A DNA stretch of 64,000 bases from Plasmopara viticola (Eukaryota > Oomycota > Peronosporomycetes > Peronosporales > Peronosporaceae): positions 1 to 64,000 of the forward strand of contig MBPM02000182.1 of assembly GCA_001695595.3 (NCBI GenBank), given 5' to 3'. Positions 46,759 through 60,199 of this stretch are shown piece after piece. Every line of letters starts with the position of its first letter. Position 1 is the stretch's first letter. Under the pieces are notes generated by a model, which made no database searches, was not told the DNA's origin, and saw only the letters and a program-made list of their open reading frames with translations. The position numbers and the translations under genes were made by a program.

Positions 46759-49700
46759 ATGGCGACATCTATTCGACAACTCAGCCGCCCTGATTCACTA
46801 ATAACAAATAGTCGAATCAGGGGCAAAAGTCCGTCCAGCTCACTTCCCTTTCCAGATACTGCTAACCTTATGGCGGAAAAGCGCCGCGAGGGTAAGCGAG
46901 TTTGGTGCCCCGATCCACGGAATGTGTGGCAATTAGGCGCCGTTGTGGAGGACGATGGCAAAATGTTGCACGTGCGTCTTCCTGACGCCGACACGGAGCA
47001 GCAGTTTAGCGCCGAGCAGGTGCATCCGTACGACCCGACGCATTCAATCGACCTAAACAACGTAGCGGAAATGGACAATCTGCATGAAGCGCCACTGCTG
47101 GATCTGTTACGACGTCGTTATCTTGAGGACAACATTTATACGTACACGGGCGATATTCTCATTTCCATTAATCCTTACAAGAACATTCCTATGCTGTACA
47201 ACTTCCCGGAGCTCGATTCGATTGGCAAGCTGGATAATCCTGTGCCACACGTCTATACGACAGCCCACGGAGCCTACCACGCCATGATGCATGATGACAA
47301 GTGTCAGTCTATTCTCGTGTCTGGCGAAAGTGGCGCCGGCAAAACCGAGGCTTCCAAGTACATTATGCGGGTACGATATTGAGTGGTAACAGATAATGTT
47401 GTCTTACTGTTAAATTCATTGATTGCTTATCAGTATCTGGCCAACATCTCGGAAATTGGAAAAAAGCCCATTAAAGTAGACAAGGACGGATCTTCGGTGG
47501 AACAATGTGTGCTACAAAGTAATCCGCTTCTGGAGGCATTTGGTAATGCCAAGACGATTCGCAACGATAATAGTAGCCGATTTGGCAAATTTATCAAGAT
47601 ATTCTACGATGCGGACGGAACCATCTCGGGTGCGACGACAAGTCACTTTTTACTGGAAAAAAGTCGTATCGTTGGGAGTGCCGAGTCGGAGCGCAACTAT
47701 CATATTTTTTACCAACTTTGTGCAGGGTTGCCCACCGATGACAAGAATCTGCTTAAACTGAAGCCTGCGAACGAGTTTGTTTTTCTCAACCAAGGAAAGT
47801 GTATTCACGTGCCAGAGATTAATGACAAGAAGGATTTTAAGGAGCTAGTGGAAGCTATGGGTACGGTAGGGATACCACCAGAGTTACAGCGTACCATCTT
47901 TCGTCTTGTTGCCTGTGTGATGCATTTGGGCAACGTCGAGTTTACAGAGAATGCGAAGAACGAATCTCAGATCGCTTGCCCAGGAGATGTTACAGATTTG
48001 GCCGAGCTGATGATGGTCACCCGGACGAGCTCGAGTTTGCGCTTACAAAGCGTACAATGTCCGCCGGTGCACGTGGTTCGGTGGCAGAAATTGCCCTTAC
48101 AGCTGTTGAATCAATCAAGTCCCGTAATGGTTTAGCGAAGGATATCTTTAGCAAGATATTTGACTGGCTGGTGTCTCAAATCAATAAGTCAACGTCTAAA
48201 GTCGGCGGAAGCGCTGCTGTTGATGCAGGCTCCAACTTCATTGGCATCCTGGACATCTTTGGGTTTGAAAGCTTACAAGTAAATTCTTTTGAACAGCTGT
48301 GTATCAATTATACCAACGAAATGCTGCAGCAACAATTCAACCAACACGTTTTCGTGTATGAACAAGAGATATACGTTGAGGAAGGCATCGACTTTTCTCG
48401 TCTAGAGTTTAAAGACAATGGCCCGTGTCTTGACCTGATTGATAAAAAACCTTTGGGGATTTTACCCCTCTTGGATGAACAAGGAATGCTCGGTCGACGA
48501 GCGAGCGATGAAAACTTTATTCAAAAGCTGCATCAAACTCACGTGCCAAAGGGCAAAAGTCCTGAAGGCTCTATCATCTATTACTCAAAGCCACGGTTTG
48601 CTACAGACGAGTTTGTAATCCACCACTACGCTGGAGAAGTGACGTACAATGTTAATGGTTTCTTAGAGAAGAATGACGATTCGCTGCACAATGACTTAAT
48701 CTCCCTTATGGATAGCTCAAAGTGCACCTTTTTGCGTACGTTGTATCCGGTCGCCCAGGCGGGTGCTGCGTCAGTTGCTGCGAATCCACGCAAACCGATA
48801 CGAAAAATGGGTAACAAGATGACTGGCACTATGACGGTTGGTCGAAAGTTTCGTGATCAAATGGCTAACTTGATGCTAGAACTTAAGGCTACGACGCCAT
48901 CATTTGTGCGCTGTGTTAAACCCAACAACTTGCGATTTCCTCAAGGCTGGAATGCTGAATTGATTCTTAAACAACTCATTTACCTCGGAGTTATGGAGAC
49001 TGTGCGAATTCGACGGTCGGGGTTTCCTGTGCGGCGACTGTTTAAAGAATTTTACGATAAGTACCAAATTTTGACTCGCAATGTTCCAAAGGAAAAGCGT
49101 ACAAATATGACTGACAAAAATTTTTGTGAAGTCATTCTTCGCTTCATTCCCCGCGAAAACTGGCAACTTGGTCATACAAAGGTGTTTTTACGAGACAGTC
49201 AGTTGCGCATTTTGGACAATGAAGCACGCAAGATCATTCACGAGGCTGCAATTTTTGTTCAGAAGCACGTTCGTGGGCGACAGCAACGTCGAAAGTATAT
49301 AGACATGCGCGAAAAAGCAATTCGAATTCAGTCCATCATGCGAATGTTTCTGGCAAAGCGTCACTACCACTTGATGCGTCACCGTGTCACACTTCTTAAT
49401 GCTCTAGCAAGGCAATTTATTCAGCGACGTAAGTACCAAAGGCTGCGCAAAGCAACGATTCTCGTACAGAGTCATGCCAGGGGTAATGCTGCTCGTAAGT
49501 ATGCACTATATCTTCGCGCAGCTCCTCCTGCTGCAACCAAAATTCAAGCTCAGATACGATGCTACCTAGATCGCAAGTTCTTTCTTAAGCAAAAGCATGC
49601 CGCGGCGAAGATTGCTAATGCACGCAAAATGCGCAAGCAGCGGGCCGGATTTTTGGAAATGCGCTGGGCGGCAAATGTGATTGCATCTCGGTACAAAGGC

Positions 49701-52564
49701 TACGCTGCTCAAAAGAGGTATTGTACGATGCAAAAGGCAGCGATCTTGTTGCATGCCGTGGGTCGTGGCTACATCGCTCGCCTTAAGTATGGGAAGACGG
49801 CTCGTCTCCGTGCTGTTGCACGTAAGAAAGCGCAAACTGAAATTGCTCGAGTGAGTCGCGGCTTTCTGGCCCGACGTCAGTACCAACTGACTCGTCGGCG
49901 TATCGTAATGATCCAAGCCCGCGTTCGAGCTAACCGCGTTCGTATGACGTATCTTAAGGGCCGAGAGGCAACAATAAATTCTCAGGCCATGATACGCCGC
50001 TCCCTTGTCCGTCGCAAATTTCTACGTGAAAAGAAGATGGCAACACGTATCGAGGCCTTTGGCCGAATGGTAATCTGTCGGCAACGATATCGCGAAGAGC
50101 GAAGAAAGGTTGTTATTGTGCAATCTCTTTGGCGGATGCACCGTATTCGTAAGGAATACAAGAAGCAAGACCGACAGGTAACACTACTGCAATCACTTTG
50201 GCGCTGTCATACTCAAGCAAAGAAATACCGTGACACCAGAAAAAATATCATTTGTATTGAAGCGTTCTCACGCATGACAATTGCGCGTGTTCGCTATTTG
50301 AAAATGCGATCAGCAGCACACGTGGTACAGAATGTTGTGCGAACGTACTTGGGCCGGCGACACTTCATTCGTTGCCGCCGTGGCGTAATCAGAACTCAAG
50401 CACTATACCGTGGCTATGTGAAGCGCAAGAAGTATCACCAAACGCTTAATCGAATCATTATGGTTCAAAGCGTCTACCGTCAAAAAAGATCCCGTTTGTT
50501 GGCCGATATGCGACGTCGATCGATGGCGCGAGTGCTTGCTGTGGTTCGCGTCTTTCTTTCGCGTGTGCGCATGCGGAACCGTACCAAAGCCATGTTCAAT
50601 GCCGCTAACTTGTACGACTTGACTACGGTGCTGCACATTGCACAGGAGATGCCAGGAATGTTACGCGTGCGCGACCGTGACCACGAAATGATGTCGCTGA
50701 TCCATGTAGCGGCAAAAAATGGTGACTTGAACTTAGCGCGATTTGTTTTAGAAGAAAACCCTCAGCTGGAAGATCTCGTGTATGGAAAAGATACAGCGGG
50801 CAGTACACCACTGCACTATGCGAGCCGTCTAGCACATTTGGACATGGTGCGCTTACTTGCAAGGGTTGCTAACCGCAACTCTACTCCTGGCGCAAATTTT
50901 GATTACGGAACTGCCCGTACACGAAGCGCAAGCACTACAAGCAGTGCCAGTGACGGCCCACCCGAATTGAAGATCCGGTCGATTTCCAATGCTAGCACGT
51001 CATCCCTGACAACGCCTTCGTCACGTTCTCCATCTAAAACTTTGGCTGCTGGGAATAGTAGTCTTATGGGAGACTCTAACCCGCCCACTCGTAGTATGTC
51101 GACCGTGTCGACGTCATCTTTTTCAATGCAACCAGCCTTTAAACCTGGTGACCAGAATGCACCCAAGCGCCATAATCGGCGTACTCTTGTGTCATCCAAA
51201 ACAGGAAAAAACCGGCGTTTATCATCATCGATTGGTGGTCTTCCCCGTGTTCTTCCTACAACACTCCAGATCGAAGTGTACAAGGAAGGATTTCTACGTA
51301 AGGCTAGAGGTACACGTTGGGCCACAAAGCGCTACGTGATGGTGGACGAAGTTTGTTTGTCGTATTACAAAAGCGAGAAAGACGTCATTCCTCTAAAAAT
51401 TATTGAGCTATGTGACGCCACGATCAAGCGCAACTCTGACGTGGACTACTGCTTTGAAATCCGGTCACCGCGTCTAAAAAACTCTAAGAATCCTGATGGT
51501 ATGATATCCTTTGTGGCCGACTCGGAGCACGATGTGCACGTATGGATGCTTGCTATACGCAAAGTTGATGGTGTCCGTGTAACAACCACGAATCCTACCA
51601 ATCACAACATGATTTGCATCGACAGTGGACTGCGTCGCGACTACGTCAACATGAAAAACAAGCTAGGATTTACCCCATTGCACTTGGCAGTACAAAATGA
51701 CGAAGACGAAGGATTCGAGGCCGCAAAGGTGTGTGTTTGGTTAATTGAGAATGGCGCTGACCCGAACGCAATCGATGTGAATGGAGACACACCACTTCAC
51801 TATGCGGTGGAATTAGAGCGTTTCGACCTTGTTGAGGCCCTAATGAAGCGTGGTGCCGATTCGAGCATTAAAAACCTAAAGGGTCTTTCTGCTGTGGATA
51901 TTACTGAAGAGGAAGACCTGAAAGAATTACTAAACCCTGCAAACCATATCCTTAAGGTGGTAGAAAATGCCGTGGAGCCTGAAGAACCCCAAAGTGATGG
52001 ACTTGATTGTGCGAAAAAGCTGAGTCCGATCAATCCGACACTCTTGCCTCCGCCAGACAGGTTACACGACAGCACTTACGTGTCCGTTTTCCTTGGCGCT
52101 ATTGCTGTGGCCACTGGTCCACTTATGGAGACGCCGCACTTTAATCTTTACATCATGGACTGTAAAGGTGCGGTCGTGGATACGGCACAGCGCACTCCAA
52201 AATCGCTTATTGAGACGGGAGGCAACTACTGGTACTTTGGCAACACTTGGTATCTTCAAACGCCACTCGAACATCTAAAAGACGGTACGAGCTTAGTCAC
52301 CTTCGATAGTATATGCTGATGGCATAATTTGCTACTTGTGTGTTGTCAGGGTGTGTTGCAGTGATGGAGCTGCGGCATCGGAGTCTCGTTACGGAGGAGG
52401 TTGAAGTGGGGTGCTGGACATTTTTTCACTTGGACTTGAGTAAGATCTCGACGGCGCCCGCTACCTTTGAAATGTACGCGCCACCTGTAGATCCACTTAG
52501 CAAGATCCTCGCCCGAATCCCTGGCGACTCTTTTTTACAGGCCGAAATCAACGTATCGCTATAA
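46759..52564 (+). CDS. Unconventional myosin with about 19 IQ motifs, ankyrin repeats and PH domain
   Basis: Exons: 46759-47370, 47434-52308, and a last exon from 52350 or 52362 to 52564 (both acceptors keep frame). The motor has the P-loop GESGAGKTEASKYIM, switch I NDNSSRFGKF and switch II DIFGFES. The lever spans about 49235-50595 and holds some 19 consecutive IQ-like repeats of 22-25 residues. Then come ankyrin repeats (STPLHYASRLAHLDMVRLLA), a Ser-rich linker, a PH domain (about 51280-51570, KEGFLRKARGTRWATKRYVM), a second ankyrin set (LGFTPLHLAVQNDED, DTPLHYAVELERFDLVEALM) and a C-terminal domain I do not recognise. The full product is about 1,896 residues. At 48019-48022 one base is missing: the sequence reads GTCACCCGG where the frame needs ACCCCGG. 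Oomycetes have many lineage-specific myosin classes; I do not assign one. Confidence 0.9.
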
Positions 52565-52707
52565 AACTCATGATCAAGGTCGGAGTTTAATGCACATTCA
52601 TGTCAATGCAAGTTCTTTGTAAACGTGCGTTGCGTTTATCAAATTGACTTGTGGTCTTTGTGTCTATTGATTAAACATCCATTTGACATTAAAAATATCA
52701 TTTCAAT

Positions 52708-53703
52708 CTACAACACTCGGCGCGTTTTGGCGGAGTTCATGTAAGGTCGCAAGACCCATTCGTTCTCTGCTTCCTTCTGTTCGAGCGTGCCAAGCTTTAC
52801 CTGGTAAAGCTGTAATTCAAAGCGAGGACCACATTCCTGTAGCTCCACCTCACGTCCAGTCACCTTGAAAACATGGTGACGGAATGACACAAAGTCATTG
52901 TCATTAGAAAATGTAATGACGCGTTTGGCATCTGGCTTAGGTACTGGGAACAGGTGCTTGAGAATATTTGCAGCGCGCTGGCCCAGCGGCGTCGCAAACT
53001 GATTGAAAATTAGGTGGGGGTATGCCTCTGAAATGGTTGCGCGATCTTCGATGTCATGACGTAATACCGTGTTGCTCAAAGAGAAATAGGCTGTCGGTCC
53101 GTAGGGCAAGTGACATACTACCAAACCATCTAATCCACACCACAACCTGGTCAAACCCCACAAATATTATTAGTGCTTATCGTAATAGTCATACCAGGTT
53201 CGCCGCGAGTCTCCGTAACCAACAAAAGGTCTGTAAAATCGTTCGACCTCGCGCTCTCCACCAACTGCAGTGCAAGAAGAAACAGGTCAGTCGTTTTGTT
53301 AAATTGCAAAAAATGCAATTTAAAAACTTACGTCACCAACAGTGTGAGCACCACGGTTCAGACGAATGGCGTTGGGAAAAATGAGTCGAATTTCCTGTGC
53401 AAATTGCTTAAGTCTGGAGCTCGGATCACGTGACGTAGTGATAGCAATCTTAGGATCAAACATGCCCGCATTCTTGTACTCGTCGTCAATGTGGTTTATG
53501 GGCTTTTCATGGGCCTCATCGTCGTATTCCATTTCCTGACGCAGCTTGTACTCGACACGGCGTAACTCAGTCGGGATAGCTTTACCGCTTCTTACTGCCT
53601 CCTTTAACTGTTGCTTGTGCTCATACAAAGAGCGTTCCTTAACTTCTAAACCCTTGCGGTACAGGTACTCGCGGCGGAGACGCACATTTCTTCGGACAGA
53701 CAT
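52708..53703 (-). CDS. IMP4: U3 snoRNP protein IMP4, Brix domain, three exons
   Basis: Minus-strand exons in transcript order: 53703-53332, 53264-53195 and 53129-52708. Introns are 67 and 65 bp, phases close, and the product is 287 residues; human IMP4 has 291. Motifs: the N-terminal RREYLYRKGLEVKERSLYEHK, IPTELRRVEYKLRQ, DDEYKNAGMFDPKIAITTSR with DPSSRLKQFAQEI (the sigma70-like start of Brix domains), VCHLPYGPTAYFSLSNTVLR, LFPVPKPDAKRVITFSND and FVSFRHHVF. IMP4 joins IMP3 and MPP10 in the small-subunit processome and aids U3 pairing to pre-rRNA for 18S maturation in the nucleolus. The gene converges on the myosin (143 bp between stops) and lies 202 bp downstream of the TUTase stop on the same strand. 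Confidence 0.95.
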
Positions 53704-53905
53704 CGCGTCCAATCGATTGACGTATGCTAATTCTCTGAGAAATTAAGACTCGGCTACAAATTAGCAGCAATATTGCTTTAGCGTAAAAATTGGCTGGTAC
53801 GAGAAAAATGAAAATTGAGCATATCCTAAAATTTAAATAAATTTATTTAAATGTAATAGTTATTCTAGCTAGCAGAGTAAATAGGTAAAATCTAGGTTCG
53901 TCCAA

Positions 53906-55816
53906 CTAAGACGGACACAGTACCTTAATAAGCTGCGGCCTGCCACTGTGAGCGTTTCTACCGCATCTTCTTGTCAGGTCCAAGGTTGCAAAGTTTCGGC
54001 GGCGCTGCTCTTGTCGCTGCTGCTCAAAGCGCTGCTGTTGCTGACGCTTTTCCGTCTGCGACGAGCTGCTAGATGGTAACTTTGGCATTGGCAAAGACGA
54101 AGAGGATAACGGCAATGTGGAGGAGCCGTGGCGCGCACGCTTCTTTTTCCTCGATAAGCGAAGCATCGGCGAGCTAAGTGTAGTAAATCCTTGCACTCGG
54201 AATCGGTCTTTTGAAATTGACGACGGTATCGTGTTCGAATTAGAAGGTACTGATACCAATATGGGTAGTGATTCACTGTCGTTATTCGGTCCACCTCCAT
54301 TGCCAGATAAAGCCTTATCATATTCCACGAACGAGCCTAACTCAGACTTTGTGTCGCAAACAGCTTTTACCGGACATGGAATGTTGCGGAAGAAGAGCAT
54401 TGGACACTCTGCCTTGTAGTGACCGTACTCACCGCAGTACCAGCAATCCGAAAAATGTGCCATTGCACTGCCAACACCACTCGGCGTCGATCGCTGACGC
54501 ATCAAATAACTACAATCTCGCGTGACGTGGTCATTGCAACAACAAATGTAGCACGACGATATCATGTTCCACGAGCTTTGGTCAGATATACAGATATCTT
54601 TGAGACGATGGTCTGTACTTATAAGTGTGCTTGCACGCTTAAACTCCGAGTGAATGAGTTCCTGGCCCTTTTTGTGGAATATTACACGCCCTACATCATG
54701 CGCCAGATCAAATGGATCCTCGATACTCAGTCGCCATGATGACGGATGACTCCACTTTGTCGTTTTTGACAGTGTTCTTCCCATTCGAATACTCACGACT
54801 TCATCTTCCATGTTAAAGCGGCATGCAAAGAAATGAAAAAACCCTGCAAGTAGCGCTCCGACCGAGTTCGTATCCGATATGCTAAAAGTAAACGGCAGAT
54901 CCATCGTCGGGAGTGACTGTAAACGCTCAAGTAGCCCGGATAAATTCGTTTGTACTTTTAAATCTCGAAAATAGGAGTGTATCATTGGAAGCTGTATTTC
55001 CGCATAGTGCAATTGCAAATAAAAAATTAGCAGCAACGTGTAGCCTGCCACATGGTCACAATAATCAGCAAACAGCACGAAACACTTAAAAATCGTAACC
55101 AGATATTGTCGCTTACCGTACGAACTCAGCGTACCGTTAACCGGATCGTTGATGCCGCGTTGCTTGGCCCAGAACTTGACAGCAAATACCAACGGACGCA
55201 CTCGTGGATCCACGCAGCCATAATATTTAAGTAGTGCTGTGTTTAGCAATGCATTAATGCCTCCGATACACACGTCAAAAGCAACCTGCAGTTACATAAA
55301 CAGGAACAGGTTAATACTGATACTAGTAATACAGCACATGGGAGTTTGTGAAGTCGTTGCTACCTGCCGCTTAGCATCCCACAGCTTGATCACTGGCACG
55401 CGAGCATTACGGACAAATTTCTGCACTTCGAATGCTACAGATAGACGCCCACACGCTGTAGCAAGAAGATCTACACGTTTTTGAGGCAAAAATTGACCCT
55501 GTGCGTCTACATTCATGTCTTCAAAGTAGATACCGAGGTCAATATCACACCCGCCAAAGCCCAGACCACTATTAGTATCGTAATCGTCATAAGTTCACGT
55601 CAGTCGCGACACTGTCAGTGTTGCTTGTGACAAATCTTACGTCTCAGAAGACCCGAAAGGAAGCACTCGACACGTGGGCCATTGCAATTGGAGCAACTGC
55701 TGCACACGGTGCCGCACAGCGCGTTTGGCCGCCAGCTCGGCTGTGTTCGGCTCGAGTTGCTCCAGCAGCGCAAAGCTGTCGATCGTGAGCTTGCGCACGC
55801 TGTTGACTGCTCCCAT
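53906..55816 (-). CDS. Zinc-knuckle terminal nucleotidyltransferase (TUTase / non-canonical poly(A) polymerase)
   Basis: Minus-strand exons in transcript order: 55816-55641, 55568-55364, 55285-55117 and 55044-53906, giving 562 residues. The third intron (72 bp) contains no stop in frame, so the raw frame hides it; removing it restores SSYG-YTLLLIFYLQ. Catalytic features are LPFGSSETGLGFGGCDIDLGI with the paired Asp, a third Asp in VAFDVCIGGINALLNTALL, and the PAP-associated motifs LVFAVKFWAKQRGI and LSIEDPFDLAHDVGRVI. Two zinc knuckles follow (CYICCCNDHVTRDC and CWYCGEYGHYKAEC), then a Ser- and Gln/Arg-rich tail. Such enzymes add U or A to RNA 3' ends; which nucleotide is used cannot be told here. 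The start at 55816 is the first ATG; the frame stays open upstream. Confidence 0.9.
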
Positions 55817-56139
55817 GGCTGCTAGTGCGGGTCTTGACTGTCTTTCTACCTTCTTTCTCGCGGCCACGATCTGGGTTCTCGATTGAAGGGTTGCATTGGC
55901 AGTGCAAAAAAGAGTGCCTACAATAAGGATCTGTAATGGTCATAAAACCTTTCAATGATGACCAAATCAATCGTATAGCCGTTGCATAAAGCCGGCACAG
56001 CCACCCCCAGTACTTAGGCTAAGTTGAAAGTGTCTTTATTATGACAATTAGACAAGTGACTTCTCTAAATGCACTATCTAGAGTCTTACATGCAAACAGC
56101 GAACCGATATTTTAAATCGTCGTGACGGTCTTGGTTTAA
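55817..56139. other. Intergenic upstream of the TUTase
   Basis: This holds the TUTase promoter region. No other feature is recognised. Confidence 0.45.
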
Positions 56140-56880
56140 AAGTGTTTCGAATCTGGGGCGGTAGTGCGAGCAACAAAGCCTTTGACTTTTTCTATACCAT
56201 ACGTCATTGTCATACCACACGCTTGTGTCGGACCACAAACAGTGTACCATGCGCTTTCATAAACGAAACCATGTCGCGTGCTCTCTTCATTTGCTTCAGT
56301 ATTGCGTTGAGTGAGACAGTTTTATATGGACCGTCCGACACGGGTGGACTGAACGTCGTGAGAACATCACCGCGAACACTGGGACTACTAGTGTTGGGAA
56401 GCGGCCATCGAAGAGACAACGATTGCGGCCGGTACATATGTAGTGCAGCGTCACTGCACACAGTACACCCCACATGTCATACACCATAGTCTTGTGTTCT
56501 ACCCAGTCGAGACGCACTGGAGGGAGCTTGGCGATCGCGATACCACTGCATGCTGGATGCGGTTCGAAGAAGCACATCCACGTGAATTGCAACAGCGACC
56601 ATAGCCGACGGGCAAGCGTACATTCAAAAACATGAGGCGAAGCGTACAGCCATCGCGCACACAACAGACGATCTCGGAATCGGTGCTCTTTGAGAACCAG
56701 AAGTGAGAGTGTATCGGGAGCAACTGATAAGCCACACGGAATTGTAGGTCTTCAAATATTGGTAATAGGAGACAGCGCAGACGTTTGTGCCGACGTACAA
56801 CCCACGCAACCAATGCAGTACCATCCGTCCGCTTGGTAGAGTGCTCGGTCACCGGGTGGGGCTTGTGCGATGGCACCTCT
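56140..56880 (-). mobile_element. 5'-truncated LINE, 3' terminal fragment
   Basis: On the minus strand, over two frames, the C-terminal part of a LINE ORF2 is visible: LQFRVAYQLLPIHSHFWF, then CCVRDGCT, HVFECTLARRLWSLL, AVTLHYICTGRNRCLFDGR and a final hydrophobic piece. The Cys-x5-Cys ... His-x4-Cys arrangement between reverse transcriptase and the end is the zinc-binding tail of L1-type elements. Nothing of the reverse transcriptase is present upstream, so the copy is truncated, as LINE insertions often are. This tail was not found in the LINE at 13101-18640, so the two may be different families. Confidence 0.75.
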
Positions 56881-59800
56881 GACTACCTCTAAAAATCGAA
56901 TATGTGCTCTTTACCTATCATCGTCGTGAGACATCTAACAAGCTCTTTAGTTTTTTCGCAAAAAACAACAGATACAATACTATCAAAAATCTACAACTCC
57001 GAGAAGATAAGCTGTCCACTAGCCTATAGGAAGCTTTGCAGCGTATTTTGTCAAGAAAAATGTTTCTAACCTCCGCTTTATAAATTAAACCCATAACGAG
57101 AGCCGACTCCTGGTGTCCTATCGGTGTATTCACCACTACATATACAGATAGGTTAAAAAATGAGTTTCTGCCTGGATTGCACAATAGAACTTAGTGCATA
57201 TATCAAAGGTAAGATCCAGAAAATAGTGTTGCATAAAAATCAGGTTTTACACTGCCATCTGTCGCACGCGTGGATCCTTTCAAGACTAGGATAGTAGGTC
57301 AGACTTTTGCTCTTGCTGGGACATTGTCTTCCGTGAGCATCACAAAGATTCTAAGGTAGCTAAAACCCCCTTCCGACACCCCTTGAACGTGCAGTTCACA
57401 CTACTCGGAAGACCTGTGATCTTGAGGAGGCGAATGATCGCCAGGGCTCTCTGAAATGCGGCATGGCATTTGAACTCTACGAGCAAAGTCTATGCTCGAG
57501 GGCTTAGATAGCACAGATTCCAGTCGCTTCGTTGGTAGCGCATTCTGTGTATACAAGGCGGTGATGCTCAGAGATTTTTTTTGACGGAAATAAAGTCAAA
57601 CCTTTTCTCCTAAAGTGTGAAAGCAAACATGTTCACGGATATCATTTAAGCCTGATATTCGCACTCTTTAACTTGATAGGCCGAGCTTAAAGCTGGGCAT
57701 TCACCCGTAAAATGACGTCATCTTAGTGTTGTCGGCCTTGGGGCCAAATGCAAGCAACGTAGGCGTGTTCTTCGTCAACGTATTTATTAATTAAGGGAGT
57801 TGACGGCCTTTGCCACGGCCCTAATCAAGCCAAAATGGCTGTACTCTTAGATGAGACCCGTCTATTATTTAGCTTTTTCACGTTCAGCTGAAGAGGAGAC
57901 GATTAAGATCTTTTTTTCGAGAGAAAAAAGCCATAGACAGGCCAGCTCCTCCGGATAGCCCAAATGGGCTAATTTTCGTCTTCAAAAGAAGAGTTGTCCG
58001 TGGACCCGCTGCTCGATCTCAGTTCCTTTGGGCTTGATTGCTAGTGAAACAAGATCCGCTGTTGCAGCTGCACATGATTCATGATTGTGCCGCCAAAGTA
58101 GACCTTCGTCTCGCTCATAGCTTCGTAGAAAGACGAAGGCCGGTGGAAAGAGCTGAGGTCTTATGATTAGCGTATGACTGTTACGCAGTTTTAGAATTTG
58201 GCTTTGAAATTTTGACCAATTTTGATTGATAAACTTGTAGCGAAAGGCTGCTGATTGAAGGAACATAAGCTAAAAATTAAAGACGAACCACTTCGAGTCT
58301 CGATAGCCTCTGGCAAGTCAAACTTTCGCGCTGGTAAGCAATCGTGATCACCTTATATTGATTGAATTAAAATCTAAGACAAGTAGCGAACTCAAGTCAG
58401 GTTAGAAATAGGACGCCTACAAACGACATCAAAAGCATAATGAACCCAGCGAGGAATGTTACAGTACGGTGTCATTCTTGTACTTGACATAAAATACGCT
58501 TTGGTCCGTGGCTATAAATTTCGACCATTCGATCGATCGTCGGGGGAGGGTTTTCAGCTGTCAAGCTCCACACAACTAATGCTGGCAAATTATGTCTTTG
58601 CCTCTATAATGCGCACATCAACTTTGGAAGAAAATTTATATTGTAAACGTATGAGAAAAACCTTCGTGGAGCATTTTCGAAACATCCCCAACGGGCAACC
58701 AGTTTTTGCTGGTAGTGGTGGTCACCAAAGTCGCTATAATTTTTTTTGAATGTGAGTGACGTACTTTCGCTGACAAATTGCACAGCGCACTAACTGCGGG
58801 AAACAAAGCTTTGCAAGCGGAAGCCATAGGCTTTTAAGACACAATACTAAAGAAAGATAGCATAGCGCACCAATTAAAGGATCGAAGGATCCGCAAGTTG
58901 GTGCGTAGTTCCGCAAGACACAATGAGTTATACAATGTTACATGAAGCAACATAGCACCCCCAGCTGCGGCTAACAAAGTTATACAAGCATGTGACATCG
59001 TGTAATAAAGATTCATAGGGGGCAAAATTGCACCATTTGGATAGCATTTTATATTGAAAATGGATATGCAGTACAATATCGCTTCATGTATGTGGCAATA
59101 AGGTCGTCGTTGACAAAAAGGCCTCGTTTATAAAAGTTTACCTAGTTGTTGTGTCATGACAGGTGCACCTTGTCAAAAGACACTGCCATAGGTCTTACAT
59201 TCACCAATTATTTGAAGAATTTGAAACCTTTAAGCATTTAGCTATTCATAGATGTAGTGATAAAGAGATCAAATCGCTCTTAAAGGACCAAATAAATTCT
59301 TTACGTCCAAAAAACGTTCTAAATCAGCCTTATAGGGAGCGTGTGTTGCAATTATGAAAGTTTTTTAAAAAAATCCGAAATACACTCTCTCAAAAACATT
59401 TAAGATGAAGTGATCAGAGCTTTATTAGCAAAATTCTTAGCGAATGGTCGATTGAGACACGAAAATAACCTCCTGTCAGGTGCAAAGTACCATTTAATCA
59501 GGCAACGGCTACCGGTACGAAATTAATTTGAGTTTATCGATGGCATGCGAGGAAGTTAGCATCTTAACATTCGTCGCCAGCTCCTGTGTTTGGAGGCCAA
59601 ATGTAAAGTGGTGACTGATCACTGCTTACAAACGGTTGAATAGTAGAGCGGAAATGCCCAATTTTATAATAGACGTGCTGCTCAAAGTTATGATTGCGTG
59701 AACGTTGTACGGTGCATTGTATTTGGTAATACTTTACTAACAAGTCCGTACGACGGAGTCATAGTTACCATTCATGATAAGTACAGCTAGTGTGATGTTA

Positions 59801-60199
59801 TGACAGTGCTCAGCACTTCCACAAGGGCAAGCAAATGCGTTTAAAAGTCTGGCCACACAATTGTTTTGACAATTACGGGCTTCTGCTCCACATATTCTAA
59901 CAATACCTGTTCACAGCCACTTTGTAAAAGACCAAATGGCTTTTGCTTTTCGACCTCTTAAAACAAAAAGGTATTGCGGTTCTAGGGTAAGTTCGTGAGG
60001 ACATGATGTCGGATACGCTAACATCGACAAATACGTTATTGGAGCAGAGGAGCTTAAATGAAGGGAAATTGACAGTTCTCAAGCTCTCGGCTCGGCTTGC
60101 GATCTGTTTCCAAGGTTCTGGAGAAGTACTAGGGCTCAGCCAATATTTTGCACAAATAATAATAATATCATTATTATTTGGTTAGCCATGCGGGTCTCG
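56881..60199. other. Gene-poor stretch, no gene recognised
   Basis: Frames are short. A 97-codon plus-strand frame (58456-58749) and a 94-codon minus-strand frame (57982-58266) have no domain I recognise. No tRNA, array or long terminal repeat was seen. Confidence 0.4.
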
